This document shows, in pieces, positions 13,215 to 26,462 of a stretch of DNA of 64,000 nucleotides. Within the stretch, counting starts at the first letter, position 1; each line of letters starts with the position of its first letter. Under the pieces are notes generated by a model. It had not been told where the DNA came from and did no database searches. It saw nothing but the letters and a program-made list of their open reading frames with translations. Both the position numbers and the translations under genes were made by a program. Source of the DNA: Gymnogyps californianus (taxonomy: Eukaryota; Chordata; Aves; Accipitriformes; Cathartidae); NCBI RefSeq assembly GCF_018139145.2, contig NC_059480.1:12586428-12650427 (forward strand). The letters run 5' to 3'.

Positions 13215-13860
13215 GTCAACAAAAGAGGGTTTCTAAGTATTTTGGGTTGAGGATGGCTATGTAAGTCTGACCTCAGTACTAAGCAAAGTCTTTGAACACC
13301 TTTTGAAGGAAAAGGGTAATCCAAGGACATGAAGGTACATGGAAAATTGGATAAAATGCAATGTGTTTTTTAACAAAAGCCAATTGTGTCAGACTAGACC
13401 CGTATCTATCTTTGATAAGATAACTATTTGCTAGACAAGGCTAAAGAAACCTACATATATATTTGATCTGTTAAAGTAAAGCATATAAGGTACACTGCCT
13501 CATGGGAAAATATTATTCGAGAGACAAAAGGGAATAGTATACATTAGAAGATAGATAAGAAATTAATTTCCTGTTTGGCCAGCTTGGGTTATTTTACAAA
13601 AGGTGTTTAAAGGCGTATGGGGTGTGCCTCAGGCCCTACTCTTGGGAACAGCCCTGTTACATGTCAGTGAGGTGGTTGCATGAAGTAGTGTTCTTAAGCA
13701 GATTTCATAAACAGGTGCAAAACAAAACCAAGATAGCGTCACCAGTTCTGAGAAGGATTAGATTACTTAAGCAAAGAGATAATCTTAAGGACAGCAATAA
13801 TGGAAAGGGAAGAAACTTAATAGTGTAAAATACAATCAAGCACCTAGTGACTAATAAAAT
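13215..13860 (+). mobile_element. Second degraded CR1/L3-type LINE fragment
   Basis: It runs in the same orientation as the fragment at 10155. The stretch 13370-13440 (GCCAATTGTGTCAGACTAGA and the TTTGCTAGACAAGGCTAAAG block) and the segment GGGGTGTGCCTCAGGCCCTA at 13619-13638 correspond to the region before the GVPQGS motif and to that motif itself, here decayed to GVPQ-like. Because both fragments cover the reverse-transcriptase region, they are two separate copies or a duplication, not two ends of one element. It has no intact frame. The boundaries are approximate. Confidence 0.5.
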
Positions 13861-14072
13861 GAGGACATGCCACAAAACACTCGTTTAATACATTTTTCTC
13901 CTTAGCTGGCAAGTCCTTATTTTTATATAACCAATAACATCACCTTGTAAGGCAAGGAGAGCTTCTTAGTAGTTGCAGCGCAAAAGCAGCATGGCTTTGA
14001 GTGTCAGTAAACATGCAATTTGCTCAAGAATTGCTTAGATAAATTACTTGGGCACAAGGAGATTTGTCATAC

Positions 14073-14168
14073 CTCAAGAACAGCTTTTCAAGATGTTTCC
14101 TGTAATTTATAGATTTGGTTATGTGAAGATGCCACTTGAATAACATGGACTTATGTTTGTTTGCAACC
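14073..14168 (-). other. Exon-like segment, minus strand
   Basis: The acceptor CACACATCCACAG and the donor TTGAG|GTATGA frame 96 bases. In the phase compatible with the 26416 segment it reads 31 codons, including SMLFKWHLHITKSINYRKHL, a basic helical run with a Trp that recalls spectrin- or Sfi1-type repeats only loosely. The frame is open further upstream, to about 14224. It leaves AG, fitting a one-base start at either 8510 or 7812. Confidence 0.16.
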
Positions 14169-14539
14169 CTGTGGATGTGTGTGCAAATATATTCAGAAAT
14201 TCTCTTTTCAGTGGGGGCCATCAAGCATTACGGTGGAGAAATGGAATTTATTTGATTCATTAGGCTTGTGACATTTTTAAAAGCGAAAGCATGTAAAAAA
14301 AGTCAAAGCATTTGATAACAATGTTTTCCTATGTTTCAAGTTTGATTCTTGCTTAAATGTTTGCTTTAATCTTATTTTATTTTGACAAATTTGTCAAGTG
14401 TTTAATTACTAGCTGCTGTTTGCATACTTTTCACTACTAACTATACTCATAAGGTATAATTATACTTTACACTTCTGTCAGGCACCATATTTCAGCATGT
14501 CACAAATAATACTTGAACTTTACAAAAATATACCATCTT

Positions 14540-14660
14540 CTGAGTTCAGGAGATGGGAATCCTAGCTCAGCCAATGATTTGCCTTGTAAATGCATTTTTC
14601 AGTTTATCACTCTGTAAAACAGGATTACTAATGTGATATTTGACCTACTTGACAGGTCTG
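14540..14660 (+). mobile_element. MIR-like SINE relic
   Basis: The order of blocks follows the MIR/CORE-SINE plan: GAGATGGGAATCCTAGCTCA in place of the GGTTCGAATCC B-box region, a CTTGTAAATGC stretch, then TTTATCACTCTGTAAAACAG in place of the usual CTCATCTGTAAAATGGG core. Divergence is high, as expected for an amniote-age copy. Recognition is from memory of the family pattern only. Confidence 0.4.
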
Positions 14661-17214
14661 TAATCTGCTCTGTTTCTGAGAATTTATTAATGCAGTTCTC
14701 TGGTTCCAATTTAAAAGTATCTTTAAAATATCTTAAAAAGTTACCATTTGAAAAGCAGGGGCTTTTGTATCCATAGTTCAAACTCGAGATAAGTAGACAG
14801 ATTTTTCAAAAGAACGAGACTTCTTACTGAGTATTGTGGCCTGTAATGTTAACTACTTTTAGTTCACACTGTGATTGTCCAACAAATGTGTGTGGGGTTT
14901 TTTTAAGGGGCTATGTTTTAAAACCTTAGTAGTATTATTGTTGAGACTGAAAGACTTGAAACTGGAAGAAATGAAGATCAAAAGGAATTAAAATAGGGTG
15001 ACTTTTTATAAAAAAACAAGGTACTCTATCATTGGAGTGACTTAGTTCTAGTTTGAATGCCAAGTTTTTAATATCACCATCAGTTATGCTGATTTACAAA
15101 GTAGACAGAGGTAAAATAAGGCAGGTAGTATAACATTTTGGCAGTCTTAATCTGAGGCAGCATTTGAAATGAATGTGTTTAGGTGACACATGCAGAGTAT
15201 GATTTGTGTCTTTATTTGTGGTAATGCCAACAACCTAAATAAACTTGAAACTTACTCTTACTCATTTTACTCAACTCTTTAAATCCACTTTACTCATTTG
15301 ACTTGCAATCCTGGGTCTCAAATAGCTTAATCCTAAACCAATCTATTGAGAAGATGGTAAGAGGCACTTTCTATTAAAACCTCTAAAAAAATCTTATTGG
15401 CACAAGAAAGTTATCTGATTAGATCCTTTTGATGAAGTCAACTCTGACAGCAAATTAAGTTGCATGTCATAAGATTATGTTGTAATCTGAAAAAATCCCT
15501 CCCTCCTTTTGAACTGTGTGGTCTTTTGTGTATATTTTTGTGTCATGGTATAAAAGAAATGGAACAATACCAGAGGTTTGAAATTAGCAGTAGCAGATGG
15601 GTACTTAAAGGGAAAGGAATTGTACTGCTATCTGAACTCCTGTTTGTCATAATTATTTACTTCAGCTTCCTTATTGTAAGAGTTCATCCATCGTGGCCAT
15701 TGAGCCTGCCTGTTCGTAAGTAATATAAATGGTACTTGGATACCTACACTATTATTTAAATGTTTCATCCGGTGTTGGCAACAGGTTGTGTGTACACACT
15801 GAGGAATGGTGTTTGATACCTAATCTGTTTTAGAATTAGGAAACAATTAATCTGAGCCTTCAGTAAAAGCTGTACATATTTAGCTTTGAATCTTTTAGCC
15901 TGTTTGCGAATGTTGGTGTTGTATTTTGTTTCCTAGTATTTGCGTTCATGTGCTTATGCAGTGGACAAAAAGAAGCATCTTTCATGTGCAATCTTTCATT
16001 TACAGCAATAAAAATAAGAGCAGCTAGCCAGATGTCCAACACACAACATAGCATTAAGGATACTCTAGAAGTTATCCTTCTGAACTGTTTTGCTGGTTTT
16101 GATTTTTGCTCTCTTCTGTAAGAATGGATCCACAGTATGTGGAGTTTACAGGCTTCCCCATTTTTTTATGGATCATGGAAAAGATTCATTAATCTTAATT
16201 AATATGGGTTTATGTGTATACTACCTAGGTTTTATGCATCAATTTTCTTCCAAATGTCTGAACTTTCCTAATCAATATTCTTTGTAGGGTTGTGTACAAG
16301 ATACTTGTTTGGACCTACTAGAAATTCTGAGACTTCTCAGCTTTGAACTTGTTTGTGTTCTAATGAACAAAGTCCTGAGTGGCTGTAAAATACTTGATTT
16401 GATTCTTCATCCTCTTGACATGCTGACTCATGAATTCATGCAAGTTTGTTTAGGTTAATGGTATTATTGCAGATGAGTAGACACAAATCATTACACACAG
16501 CATATGAATCTGTCATCTAAACATTTTCCTTTCAAATGCTGTCTCTGACTGCTGAAGTGCTATACTGCCTGCCTTATTCTACCTTTATCTACTTTGCAAA
16601 TAGTTTTACAGGATGCTTAGACAAAGATTTACCAGTGATATGTTATATTTTTATTATATGTTGCAAATGATTTCTCTTTTCCTACCAGGACAAAAATGAA
16701 AAAGGGAAAACTAATCATTGATCAGCAATTGTAAATGACAAATTCCAAAAAAGTGTGTTTAAAAAGAACTTAAAATGAAAGGGCTGACCCTTAAATTTCA
16801 AACTTCTCCAGCCTAGTTACTGTTCAGTGATGCTCTCTAGCAGGAGGAAAAATTGATTTTCTAAAAATCTGTAGACTATACTCAATAAGTTGGTGGTTTT
16901 CACCATATTTGCTAGTAAGGTAATGAAAACAATACTGCAATGATAATAGAAACTATGGAAATAAACTGTTGTGTTAAACTATTGGAGGCAGTTATTGGAG
17001 TAATATGACCCTGTGCTGATACTATGAGACATGATATTTTGGTGTCCTGTGGTAAACAATTTGGTGAACTCACATGATTTCCAAGATGACAGGTCTGCCA
17101 CATTAAACAGAAAACTCAATCTGACTTTTATATGGTTCACAAAGCAGTGAAGTGTGTTGGAAAGTGTATGACACAAGAAACTAAAAGGTCTACGTTCTTC
17201 CTAGTCTTCTAATG

Positions 17215-17345
17215 ACTTTGTTTCTGATATTTGACATGCCACTTAACTTTACCTATCTTCCCTTTTTTGTCTCTGATATTAGTGGTAAGGACAGTCATCT
17301 CATCAAGCACTTTGAAATCTATGAGTAAAAAACTTGTCACATATG
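17215..17345 (+). mobile_element. Possible MIR/L2-like relic
   Basis: GCCACTTAACTTTACCTATC and the later AAGCACTTTGAAATCTATGA follow the spacing of the MIR/L2 pattern (GCCACTTA...ACCT, then AAAGCGCTTTGAGATC). It is more decayed than the copies at 28640 and 60295, and the call is tentative. Confidence 0.3.
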
Positions 17346-19141
17346 ATTCATAGGTATCCTTTTTGAAAGGTATTTGTGGAGGCGTTCAAGGGCTGAACTG
17401 GGGGGTGGGAACTGAGCCGCTCTTGCTGCCAAACACACTTGTTCCAAGTCAGAGCTGAGCATGGGAAGGTGGTGGTGGTGTACTGTAACAACATATGGCT
17501 GTCCTTCACTGTGTTTGTGAATATCAGTTACTATAAAAACAAGTTACACTCTCTCTCTGTATAATTCCTTCCTTTATTTTTTATTTCTAGTTATTTCTCT
17601 CATAGTATCAAGCTGATTGTCACTTACAGTAAAGCACTCTGACAATGTGAGAAAGGTGCCTGAGAAGCGCGTGCTTCCACTCCTGTCACTCTGGGACACT
17701 GAGGTATTCTCCTGTGAACCTTGTCAGTGAGCAAACTGAAAGGAGCCTGTGACACACGAAGTGGAAGGAATTTAAGACGCAGAAGGGTTTAATAGCAGAA
17801 AACTCTTTTTGACCTCAGAGTTTTGACAAACTTACAACATTATCTTATCTCAAGAGGCAAGCAGAAGACTTTTTTTCTGAAAGAAAAGATGACAGCACAT
17901 TATCTTTTATGGCTGCAGTAACATTGTCTGAATGGGTGAATGAGGCTCCTGTGTTTGTTTAAGAATGAGACAGAACTTTGAACAGACCTAGCATCGTTTT
18001 GAGATGCTGTGTGTCAGGTAGTCTTATCTGCCTGCATCTCAGTTCCATCACTGAGGAAACCGAGACAACTCCTTCAGTCTTTAGCCATACCCTGCTGTGC
18101 TACACCAACTTGAGGTTCTGTCCCTAGCATCAACAACGTACAGAAAATACGGTTCTGTTTCCTTGAGGAATTGAGGCTGGCAGGTCCCAACTCCCAGGCA
18201 GTATTTGTGGCCCTGCTGGATGAAGTCATTCTGTTTTACTCTATATTGCATGGTCTTTACCTGCAGAGTTTGATTTTTCAGTTAAGATCTAGCAGTAGGT
18301 CCCTGTGTGTGTGTATGTGGGATAGCATTATGGGATGTCCTAACAAAGGGCGGAATATTAAAATACACAATACCAGTACTAATATTTTGATTCTTATTGG
18401 CAGTGTAGTGCTACCTGAAAGCACCCTACTTGGACTAGACAGTGTTGTAATCTAAATAGTATGTGTCATAAAACACTTCATGATCAAATAAAACATTATT
18501 TCAAGGAAATTAAGTATCTACACAATGGTCAAAAATGAGCTCTGTAGTACTCGTTACAAGTGCTAGTAAGTTTTACTTCATGGTATTCCTGTGACAATAG
18601 GAAAGTAGCTAAATTATTTGAACTCATATAAACATTTCCATTTTGAACATTTTTCAATAACCAAGGGATGATATTTTTAGGAAAGATTTGTGATTCACTT
18701 TCTTCTCCAGTTCTGGACCTGCCCTAATGATCTTTGTGTCTCAGATGCCAAGATAAACTATTGTACATGTGCATTTGGGCTTACACCATAAAACTTAATG
18801 AGAGCTTGGAGGGATTGGGAGGGACTAATAAGGGATGGGAATAGTGTAATTGGATGAATTTTGCATTTGGGTGTCTGTCAGGCAAGCTAGACAGAGGGGT
18901 TGGGGAAGGAGGCTCACCAACTTTGTTGTTGTCTTACACTCACTCCTGATATTTGGGTGGAGAATCAGGAGGTGAGCAATGCAATGGGAAGGCAGACGGA
19001 AAAAGGACTAGCATGTGCACTGATCACTGAAACATGAACAAGAGAGGTTTGAGGGAAAAAAGGATTTGTGGGAAAACAGTTTTTATCATAGCGCACACTG
19101 TGTACACAAAGGGCTGAATGACAATAGCAGAGATTTTCTAA

Positions 19142-19173
19142 CTTTTGAAGCTGTAACACTGTAGCTTCAAAAG
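19142..19173. repeat. Perfect 11-bp inverted repeat with 10-base loop
   Basis: CTTTTGAAGCT (19142-19152) and its exact complement AGCTTCAAAAG (19163-19173) are separated by ten bases. The stem could form a hairpin in RNA from either strand. It is too short for an ordinary miRNA precursor and no flanking pairing is evident. Confidence 0.75.
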
Positions 19174-22100
19174 AAGAGCAAAGCATTTTGGTGTGCTGCT
19201 GTTAAGAGTGAGATCCTGCTAAGGGATTGCTGACTTATCCACTAGGTTTCAGACTTGGTGATGATTAGTCATGCTAAATCCCAGGGGCGTTCATGTACAT
19301 AGTCTGTCCTCCCTTTTTTGTTTCTTTTGGACTTTCTTTTCTGTTCGCCAGATTTTCTGATTGACATAATTTTCATGGATTTGCCCCACCCCATCATCAA
19401 TCTCTCACTCAGGATTAAGAGTTGTTCTTCTACTCTTGTCAGCGTCCTAGCTCACATTATCTACCTATTAAATTTTCCAGAAAGCATGTTCTTTATTTTG
19501 TGTTGCCCCTCATAGGTCCATTGAGTTTTCTTAGAAAAATACTTAAGACAAACTTTAATAGTTAAAGTTCCTGAAAATATTTTCTTAACTCTGTTATGTC
19601 ACAGACACCCTTCTCCACCATACTCTCTCCAAAATCAAGCAAATCCTACACCTAAATGCCCAAATAAGATGCAATTATTGTTAATTATCAGTGTTTCAAT
19701 ACCCCAATCTATTCTGCTGTCATATACTGTCTGATAATTTCCTTCTATATCTTTCTCTGTCTGTATCTCCGTATGGTATTATATCTTGCAGGTGGTTGTC
19801 CTGTAGGGTGTGTGGGAGCTTTCTGTTTGGTTTCTGCACAGTGAGCATAGTGGAGCCTCCAGTTTGTTACTGAAGGTTCTGAGAAAATAGTATAGAAATA
19901 ACAAAAATATAAACACATGATTTTGCATTTATATTGTGCAGGAGTTTTCTCTCACGATGTTAATACATACACTCTCCTTCACACCCCACTCCCAAATTTT
20001 AGGTATAAAATGAGATTTAAAATTAAAATGGTGCCCATTCATATGCTTGTACATTATTCAGTTGAAGATCAAAATTAAAATTAGAAAAGTAAAAAAAAAA
20101 TCAAACCCTAAGAAATAATAAACAATGCTTTTATTGCTTTTCATTTTGTTGTCTTTCAGCTTGCTCTTATTCAGTACGCTTTTACCTAATGTAGGAGTGA
20201 TTTCTTCAAAATTAGTTTCCCTTTGGCTTTTGGGCATTAATGTACTGATTTTTCTTTCTACTACTGAGTATTATCTGATCCTGGAACTGGCTGCAATGAA
20301 TTACAGAATGTTCCTGTCAATCACAGCTGCTTGTCTGAGTTTTATTGGGGCTGAAATTGAAAATTCCTTAATAGTGTGATGTTGGAGCTTAGGTATTTTC
20401 TCACAAGGGCTAAATCGTGTTCTCTTCCTCCTTGCCGCTCTGCACAACCAGCTGCAGTGGTTATAATCTCATGCAAAGTGTTGGGGTGAACCTCTGTATG
20501 CACTTCACTTTGTGAGGGATGCAATAGTAGGAAGGAGGCATTAGCTGAGACTGGGAACTAGCTGAGTTCATCAGCTATTCTTAAGCACTGCAGCAACGCT
20601 ATTGATGCAGCAGTTGCTGGAAGGTGAAGCTATTGCTGCCCTATAATTCATGAAGGAAGATTCTGACCCAATGCACACAGTCTCTTTTGCTAGGTTTTGC
20701 AGGATCCTGCTTGTTTCCCCTCTACCTGCCCAATTCCCAGGAGGTGCTAGAATAACATAACGTTCAGATATCTGTCCCCAAAGTAACAACTGTTATTAAT
20801 AATTCATAATTTTGTTTGTTAGCCAAGGGTTGTGTTTACAAGGGCACTATAACTTTAAATCATGAGCAAAATTTAATGAAAACAGGAAAGAATAAAAAAG
20901 CATAAAGGTTTCATAAAGTGATGGTAGGAAATTAATTTGTAGAAAAGAAACTAAAACAAAATGCAATTGTGAAGTATGGGAAAAAACTCAACACTAAACC
21001 CACCATTTTCCTTATCTATGTGACAGAGCTGAGTAAAGGCAGTATTCATTTTTTATTTAATCTCTGTTTGTGCATAGCATAATATTGAGTCTAATTTCTG
21101 TCCAACTAAAGTATTGATCTCTGCTTCTTCAGAGAACTCATAAAGCAAAGATAAAACATCCTTTTTGCAAATTTTCATGCACCTTCTGTTGTATATTTGG
21201 TGTAAATAGGTTGTCACATACTTTGTGGAAAATCTGGCTGAAATTGATGAAATATAGCGTAAGCCAAAGCAGTCATAGGATTTCAAGTGCATCACAGTGG
21301 TATTTAGGAAATCTCAGGGAGTTAGCAAAAAGGCAGGATTCCAAAAACTGTAACTAGGAGGAAATAGTCTGCCTCGGGCCGGTTTTCAGACTCCCTTCCC
21401 TGTTTGCATTTCTGAGTAAATAAAACATCTTGGGAAAATAAGCAAGCAAAGAACCTCAATGTGTTAATGAAAGTCTGATGACACATTATCACAGCTGAGT
21501 GCAGTACTGTCTCCTGAGACTGTAGGCTGGTGCTGGATGCACCTGAGAGGTGCCTAGCAAATAAAAGGTATTGGCAACTGTCTGTCATGGTCTAAAGACA
21601 GAAGATGGTTATTGATGAACACCTGTCTAACAGCTTCTGTGAAGGGAGAATACCTTAGTCTTACAGGCAGAGTTCACTCTATTCCACCCTTTGGAGCACT
21701 GATATTTATGGGGTTTTTTAAATAATTTTTTAAATGGAGTAAACTCCTTCCTTTGCACCAGCATGACCAAATGTCACCTAGTCTCAGAAGCCTTTAAAAA
21801 CATTCTCAATCTGAGTAATTAAACTTCATTTATATGATTAAAGGATTAATGAAGTAGCTTTGCTTACAGGCATGGAAAGATTGCAAAAATACTACTGAAA
21901 ACACAGGGATAATCTCAGGTTTTGATTCTAAGGACTTAAGATAACTATTTATATGAAAGTTTGCAAAACAGGTGTAAGAAGTTCTCCAGTTTGTTTCAGA
22001 AACTTTTGGAGTCCTGTTCACATTGGAGTTTTTGATGAAGGCATAATGTGCCGATGGGTATTTGAATACACAGAATCCTATTAGCCTACTCATATGTCTG

Positions 22101-25100
22101 CACAGATGAATCTATTCACACCAGGAGCCAGTGCAAAACAGATGTTACCTTCAAACTGATTTGTTCATAAAGCTTGTTTATTCTGTTTGTGTTATTAAAT
22201 TTTGGCATCTCTCCAAAGAACTACTAGAATGCTCAGACTTTTTGCTGTGTTTTGCTACTTAATTTGTTAGCTCAGGGCATGTTCATATTCAGAGCTGTAC
22301 TACTGAAACTTAAATCAGGTAATTCAATCATAAATTAGGTATGTTGAGTGTGTAGTGCACTAAAGGTGTCCACTCAAGGTTTTGCACCACTTTAAGTCAG
22401 TTTTAAAATATCACCATTGAGCCAGTATGATTTTGAATAAAGATTGGGTGTAAGTTCTCCAGCCTGCTTAACTGGGTAATGCTGAGAACACAGGAAGAGA
22501 GATTTTTCATAAGTAACACTAGCAGACCAGCAGTCACATAAAACAAACTGCTAGCTGAAAATAGCTAGCAAGCTTATGCAACAGTCCTCCAAAGATGGAT
22601 TGCTTCCCTTTTCTTATATCCTGTCTAGCCAGTGTGATTGGGCAGGAGTTCCTGTTCTGAAACAGGAGTACCCTGTGCCACTGCCTGGGCTGGAAACATC
22701 TCTTTTGAGAACAGAAAAACAAGTAACTCGTTTTCATAATCAGCTGTAAACAAAGTGTGGTGGTATTTACATAATAGTTTTAAAAATAATGTTAATGATG
22801 ATTTACATGTAGTTATGATATCATTTTGTTATAATAGGTCAAGGGATTCAGTTCTATAGCCCTTGCTGATAATTGTTTTCTCACCAAACCCCCTGACGCT
22901 AATTTGTGTAGGTGCCATGTAGCATGTACAGGAGTTACAGAACTGCATCTGCTGAGGTTCTTATCAAAACTGTTTATGAAACTGACTCTTTGGGGTACTT
23001 GGGTGTTGTAAACACTCAGCACTGCACCACCTAACTCCAGGATCCCAAAGTGCCTGCTGGAATCATGGACTTTGGGCTCTATAGTAACAAGCCTTAGGTG
23101 TAGAGAGGCTTTGGAGTCTAGATGAGCGAGAAGCCACTGAAGCTGCAGAGGAATGAGATGCTGAGGGAGGGTGGGATGCACAAGTACCTCTCCCTGTTTA
23201 GCTCTCTGCTCTGGCAGGCATTCCTATTAGTGGATCTCTCTCTCTTCTTGGGATCTTGAACTGGAATCTGGTGTTAGACACCCTCTCTGAAAATAATGCC
23301 TCCTCCCCATAACTTCAGACACCTAATGGCCTGGGGGCTGGAGCACATTCAAAAGACTTGGTTCAGATTTACTCTGCCTGATCCTGGGCTGCAAGTTGAA
23401 ACACAGCCAGGACTACATGGCATTCTGTGGTGGGTCTCTGTGTGTCTTGTCTGTTAATATTATTAATATTCATCTATTTTGACATGGTCTTGAGCCTCAG
23501 TTTTCTTCACATGAGGCACAGATGGGCTTTAGAGCCCATTCTTCTCTCTGCGTCATGGAGTATTTAATTACTTAGACAAGATAAAGTATCTGTAATGGGA
23601 GAAACTAAGATATCTGCACCTGAGGGGATTTCCAGAATTTTTTAAAAACTGGGATTCAGTCTCTGATGCAAAAGTGTGGCTCTTTATACCTTACATAGCC
23701 AGTGAGCTCTGCTGGGATGGGGAAAAGCTGCACTCAAATAGTCTTGTCATCTTCTGAGCATGCCTAAAGAATCAGAGCAGACTGGTGACAGAGGTAGGGG
23801 ATGCCAGTTTTGAGTCATGCTCTAGGATGACAGCAGCAGTTATAGTTAGGTTGCTTGCTTTGCCCACTGGTGGAAATACAAACACCTGGGGCAGAAATTT
23901 AGCCACCACAAAATGTAGGTGCTTCTGGGGATAGTTCACAAATGAAGAGTATCATGTCTACCACTTAGGCTGATAATCATCAGCATGTGTAAAAGCTTGG
24001 AAGCTTCTAATTTGTTTTGGACACTTTCTTGGGAATTATAGGACTCTGGTATGCTGCTTCTCATGCCCTTTTACCTTTAGTTGAGTATACTGAAAGTAGT
24101 CCTTTAATTCAACAGTTTTGTCCCTTTGGGTTTATCCTATAAATTATGCTATAGCTATATGAAACAAGATTAGAGCCTAAATATACCAGGAGCACAATAT
24201 ATATTTTATTTTAGCTCAGCACTGCAACCATTTGAGAAAATTATTTACACAGAAACACAATAATAGTAGTAACTCATATGAGCCATCTATGCAAATCAAG
24301 GCAGCATATACTAAAAAGCAACAAGTAATTGATATCCTTGGGTGACAGACTAAAGAGGAAATAGAAAAGTGAGAAATATTGTACTAAATCTAAAAATTAT
24401 TGTTAGAATTAGAAAGTCTGTTTAGGACATCTGCCTGCAAAGTGGAAGAATAATTTATGGAACTTCATTTACACTAGTTAGCCAAGAAGAGTATTTATTA
24501 TGGAAAAAAGCCAGTTATTCTTTGACTTTGGGTTGGTCCTCTCTGCTTCCAAATGCAGTACAGTCCAGTGCTGAGAGATGTACTGCTTTCTGCAGGCTTA
24601 GATGCTTATCCAGAAGCTTATTGTCTAGTCATGCGAAGGATTTCCTGTACTGAAAAAGCCAGGTGTGTGGGGCATAGTATTTTCTAAGAAAGTGGGCCCT
24701 TTTCCCAGATTATAACTGCTTTTATTTTAGTATCCAGACAGACACATCCTCTATGTGTTTGAAGCTGGACACTAAAAAAAAAAAGTTGGTGGAGTCAATA
24801 AGAAAGGTGTTCATAGCAAACACAGGAAAATATAGCTAAATGTTTTGGAAAAAAATTAGCCTAACAGCTAGGTTTTGCCCACATTAGGCAGTTCTGCTGT
24901 AGGACTATTTTTGTGTAGTCCTAATGTCACTTTAAAATATTAGGCAAAATAATCATGCCTTACTTGGTGTCTCGTTAAAGAGGTGGAATAGTGCTCTGCC
25001 AGTTAATCAAAAAAATATCAGATGTACCTGTCCTCCCAAAATGTTCTTTATCCATAAGTCTTCTTGGACCATTCCTTCACAAGCTAAATGTCGTCTGCTC

Positions 25101-26415
25101 CTCTGCTTGGGACCCTGCTCCCCAGTAGCCAGGGTGATGGAAAGACGATCATCCTAAGTGGATTAAGCCACTGAGAAAAGCAGGAAAGGAGACAGCTGGT
25201 AGCATGGGAGACTTTCAGTGGGAACACGCAGGGAAAGGGGGAGGACTGTACAACTGGCTAATTTCCTTCCTTGGTCCCTCTGCTAGAATTAGATTCATCT
25301 AATATTCCTCATTTCACTGCTGAATTGAGCTAAGGCAATTTATGTGTATTGTCAGGTCACCATTTTAGTCACAGATAAAACAAATATCCTATAATTTCAA
25401 GTGAACCTCCTCCCCATTAGTCTTTTGCCTTTTTATAGCTTCTCTTCCAGATATTTTTCTCTTCCCCCATGATTCACTTTGTAATATACAGGTGATAACT
25501 CATCTTTCCCCCCTCCATTCAGAATTACATTCAAAATTTCTGCATTTAATATTTACACTGTAACTCAGCATCAGTAACAGCTGTCTTACAAAGAAAAGTG
25601 AAAAAACAGTATCTAAACCTGTAAATACTTTAAAAATAACTATAAAGTTTGACCTCTGATTACTAAGCCTGAAATTTGATTTTTATGTTTTTGTTCTATG
25701 CTTTTCTATGTCAGCTGAACATTATGATTGAATTAGGTTTGTGGATTACATTGCAAATTTCTTGTATAGTACTGAATACAAGTTGTTTTTGTGGATTAGT
25801 TATAAGTTACTCTAGCTTTTAGGAAAGCAAGAACTGATGGCACGGCTTGATATCTGTCCAAAGAACAGCAGGAAACATTCAAGTTTCTACTCTTGAAGCT
25901 AAATGTACTCTTTAGTTGTGACCTGAAACATGTTTACTAATCTACTGCTCTGCTGAAAGCACACTCTCCACTGAGAAAAAATTCCTTAGTGTTGTTTGAC
26001 AGTTACTACAGTATGAGTAAAGCATGAAGATCTATTTTATTTTTCATTCTAGCTTGGATTTATTATCAGGCATTAGATCTTAATATTAGGGACTGAATAG
26101 TTTGTGCATTAGCCAGTATAAAATTTTATCTCGTATTATGCATTTATCATGTAATTCAATAGTATTTGAGACACATTCTGGTTCTCCTATGAGGAACATT
26201 TAAATAGTGTTACTTAGTAGAGAGATTGAATTAGTCCAGTATTTTATCTACATCTTCATAAAAAAAAATTGAGTTTTTAAAATGGAAAATGATTCCTTGA
26301 TACTTCATGTGGAATGATACTACTTATCCGTCCTCTGTTCTGAAGTTCGAGATGTATATCTTTCACACCTATCAAAGTAACAGAAGCTCATTCCTCTGTA
26401 TATGGCAGATATTAC

Positions 26416-26462
26416 TGCAGGTACAGACATGTCGTCATGGTATGGTGTAAAGACACAGTGTC
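26416..26462 (-). other. Exon-like segment, minus strand, phase-compatible with 28292-28355
   Basis: An unusually good pyrimidine tract (GCTTGCTTTTCTTTCAATTTAAG) precedes 47 bases and a moderate donor, CTGCA|GTAATA. It enters on a complete codon, reads DTVSLHHTMTTCLYL and leaves CA, which fits the one-base start at 14168. The donor is the weak point. Confidence 0.14.

Larger units (their letters stand above)
14661..26415. other. Long noncoding stretch, no firm gene
   Basis: Mostly unique AT-rich DNA. It holds a possible MIR/L2 relic at 17215 and the hairpin at 19142. The segment 22990-23430 may be an old tRNA-head amniote repeat (GGTTCAGATTTACTCTGCCT), but the match is too loose to call separately. 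Confidence 0.5.
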
